Source of the DNA: Bacillus sp. es.034
Lineage (GTDB): Bacteria > Bacillota > Bacilli > Bacillales > Bacillaceae_B
Assembly: GCF_002563655.1 (NCBI RefSeq)
Contig: NZ_PDIY01000001.1
Location: forward strand, 1,297,501 to 1,361,500
Reading direction: 5' to 3'
Length of the DNA: 64,000 nucleotides
Both the position numbers and the translations under genes were made by a program. Of the stretch, positions 62,169-64,000 are shown piece after piece. Position 1 is the stretch's first letter. Every line of letters starts with the position of its first letter. The notes under the pieces were generated by a model, which was not told the DNA's origin, did not search any database, and saw only the letters and a program-made list of their open reading frames with translations.

Positions 62169-63484
62169 AATCACTTGAACAGTTTATGGAAGAAATAGCG
62201 CCGGGTCTCACTGCTTTCAGGCGAACCCTTCATCAAAAGCCTGAACTCGGCTTCACGGAATATGTCACTACCTATCTTCTGGGGAAAGAATTGATGGATC
62301 TCGGATTCCCGGTCCACCTGGGAAAGGACGCATTGGAATCAAGCAGCCGGATGGGGGTCCCTCCAAAGGAATACCTTCATCTACAAGAGGAACGTGCCAG
62401 GATGGAAGGGGTGGAGGAAAGTTGGCTGGATAAAATGAGAGGCGGTCATACAGGGCTGGTCGCCACATTGGATACAGGTCATCCCGGTCCTCATATGGCG
62501 TTCCGGTTCGATATCGATGCCTTGCCGATCAGGGAGTCTACTGACTCGGACCATTTTCCTGCAAGAGAGAATTTCAGCTCTTCCCATGAGGGCGTGATGC
62601 ATGCCTGCGGCCATGACGGACACGCTGCCATTGGCCTCGGTGTCGCCACCTTTTTAACTCAATACAAAGACCAGCTTTCCGGGAAATTCACCCTCCTCTT
62701 TCAACCTGCCGAGGAAGGGGGACGGGGAGCGAAAGCCATGGTGAAAAAGGGCTGGCTCCATCAAGTCGATTATTTTGCAAGCGGTCATATTGGAATCCGG
62801 AATACAAAACTCGGTCATGTCTATGCGACAACAAATTCATTTCTTGCTTCTTCCAAAATCAATGTCACCTATAAAGGGAAAGCGGCACACGCCGGCCTCG
62901 AGCCTGAAAAGGGAAAGAATGCACTACTTTCAGCAGCAGCTGCAAGCATTCATCTCTATACCATCCCGCGTCATTCCGATGGGGCATCAAGAATCAATGT
63001 CGGGAAACTTCAAGCAGGAGGAGGGCGAAACATCATTCCCGATGAAGCCCATCTTGAAATGGAAACAAGGGGAGAAACAACAACGATCAATCAGTACATG
63101 CTGAAAGAAGCCCTGCGAATCCTCCGGGCATCGGGTGAACTGTATGGGGTGAAAACCGTAATCGATGTAGTAGGGGATACGGTGGAAGCAGAATGTAACA
63201 GGGAATGGATCCAGTGGTTAAACCAGGCTGCGGATGCAAGTCCGTTCATCTCGGAAATTCATGATGTCTTACCTTTAAAGGCATCGGAGGATGTAACGTA
63301 CATGATCAATGAAGTACAGAAGCAGGGTGGGAGTGCAACGTTCATGGTGTTCGGGACCGAACTGAAAAAAGGCCATCATCATCACGCCTTCGATTTCGAA
63401 GAAGGGGTCCTGCAGGTGGCGGTGGATGCCTTCGCCCGTCTTATTTTAAAACGATCTCACCAAAAAGAGGAGGGTACACGTTGA
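62165..63484 (+). CDS. M20 family metallohydrolase, AbgA-like
   Basis: 439 aa. Motifs: TLHQKPELGFTEY, HTGLVATLDTGHPGPHMAFRFDIDALPI, the metal site GVMHACGHDGHAAIGLG, FQPAEEGGRGA and GKAAHAGLEP. The first two together suit the AbgA (p-aminobenzoyl-glutamate hydrolase subunit A) group; no AbgB partner is seen. ATG overlaps the preceding stop (ATGA). Confidence 0.9.
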   Translation: MKSLEQFMEEIAPGLTAFRRTLHQKPELGFTEYVTTYLLGKELMDLGFPVHLGKDALESSSRMGVPPKEYLHLQEERARMEGVEESWLDKMRGGHTGLVATLDTGHPGPHMAFRFDIDALPIRESTDSDHFPARENFSSSHEGVMHACGHDGHAAIGLGVATFLTQYKDQLSGKFTLLFQPAEEGGRGAKAMVKKGWLHQVDYFASGHIGIRNTKLGHVYATTNSFLASSKINVTYKGKAAHAGLEPEKGKNALLSAAAASIHLYTIPRHSDGASRINVGKLQAGGGRNIIPDEAHLEMETRGETTTINQYMLKEALRILRASGELYGVKTVIDVVGDTVEAECNREWIQWLNQAADASPFISEIHDVLPLKASEDVTYMINEVQKQGGSATFMVFGTELKKGHHHHAFDFEEGVLQVAVDAFARLILKRSHQKEEGTR

Positions 63485-64000
63485 AAGAGTGGCTTGATAC
63501 TACGATAAAAATGTTAAATCTTGTTGATACGATGAAACAGCCGGAAGGATTTACAAGGTTAGGATATTCAGAGGAAGAATTGGAAGCCATGCATGTATTC
63601 CGGAGCCTGGCAGAAAGCTTAGGTTTAACTGTCCGGAGAGACCAGGCGGGCAATCTTTTTGCCAGATGGGATGGGGAGACGGACCACGTTGTCATGATGG
63701 GCTCTCATCTCGACACGGTTGAGAATGGGGGAGGGTATGACGGCGCGGCCGGTGTCCTCTGCAGTCTTGGGGCCGTGAAATCCCTCAAAGAAAAAGGCTT
63801 CAAACCACACCATAGTATTGAAGTGGTCTGCTTTGCTTCAGAAGAATCTGCCCGTTTCGGTGTGTCCACGATTGGAAGTAAGAGTGTCGCAGGAATTCTG
63901 GATAAGGCCATTGAAACGGTAACGGACCGTCATGGGGTTTCGGTTAAAGAAGCGGTAGAATCCACTGGCCTGGACTGGTCAACGGTCCAACATGCCGAAC
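63481..64000 (+). CDS. Zinc-dependent amidase/carbamoylase (M20C type), 5' part
   Basis: 173 codons before the window ends. Read directly: an opening MKEWLDTTIKMLNL, EGFTRLGYSEEE, the metal site GSHLDTVENGGGYDGAAGV (His and Asp), then CFASEESARFGVSTIGSKSVAG (Glu-Glu and substrate-Arg motif). These define the hydantoinase/carbamoylase, allantoate amidohydrolase group. TTG 63481 overlaps the previous stop, with GAGGAGGG 5 nt upstream. Third gene of the amidohydrolase operon. Confidence 0.88.
   Translation, partial: MKEWLDTTIKMLNLVDTMKQPEGFTRLGYSEEELEAMHVFRSLAESLGLTVRRDQAGNLFARWDGETDHVVMMGSHLDTVENGGGYDGAAGVLCSLGAVKSLKEKGFKPHHSIEVVCFASEESARFGVSTIGSKSVAGILDKAIETVTDRHGVSVKEAVESTGLDWSTVQHAE

Overview
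The window comes from a Gram-positive, low-to-mid GC Bacillaceae genome. It resembles the marine Bacillus/Rossellomorea group, but the genus is inferred from overall look only. Supporting signs are AGGAGG-type ribosome binding sites, frequent TTG/GTG starts, SigA-like promoters, an S-box (SAM-I) riboswitch, a cre site, ComK, an M4 neutral protease and DUF1659/DUF2922 small proteins.

Layout. (1) 1-2.9 kb: 3' part of a 23S rRNA gene, 5S rRNA and a terminator, then a five-unit, ~20-bp-period repeat array. (2) 3-7.3 kb: an orphan tyrosine recombinase, a small membrane protein, a GT-C-like membrane protein and an SGNH-like protein. (3) 7.7-12.8 kb: two large secreted proteins with C-terminal CWB2 cell-wall-binding repeats (a GDSL hydrolase and a subtilase). 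(4) 13-17 kb: comK, then a CcpA-controlled MurNAc recycling operon murQ-murP-mupG. (5) 17.2-18.9 kb: secreted M4 protease. (6) 19.2-36 kb: a surface/biofilm region. It holds a three-gene exopolysaccharide operon (GH16 lipoprotein, processive GT2, deacetylase), a DUF192 gene, a complete nine-gene Tad (Flp) pilus operon, a c-di-GMP-I riboswitch upstream of a third CWB2 protein, a histidine kinase and a three-gene type IV-pilin-like cluster. (7) 36.2-38 kb: a PAS-GGDEF-EAL gene destroyed by an internal deletion. (8) 38-41.4 kb: a Sco1-like lipoprotein and an ssu-type ABC transporter with a CymR-like site. (9) 41.6-44.9 kb: a coiled membrane protein, glutamate dehydrogenase, and DUF1659/DUF2922. 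(10) 44.9-56.7 kb: divergent GH94/GH3 and ABC/GH13/LacI operons sharing a LacI operator; this looks like a 1,2-beta-oligoglucan utilisation locus. (11) 56.8-59.5 kb: S-box-controlled metNPQ. (12) 59.6-60.7 kb: a frameshifted SEC-C/HEAT-like gene. (13) 61-64 kb: three translationally coupled M20-type amidohydrolase genes; the last runs off the window.

Three threads cross the window. First, a palindrome of form GTTC-N8-GAAC, resembling the SinR operator, occurs at the Tad promoter (twice) and upstream of the exopolysaccharide operon, suggesting one biofilm regulon. Second, c-di-GMP appears as an intact riboswitch beside a broken cyclase/phosphodiesterase gene. Third, a dispersed element with arms GAGGGACGGACCTC occurs eight times, mostly exactly at gene ends. 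No tRNA, IS element or CRISPR array was found.
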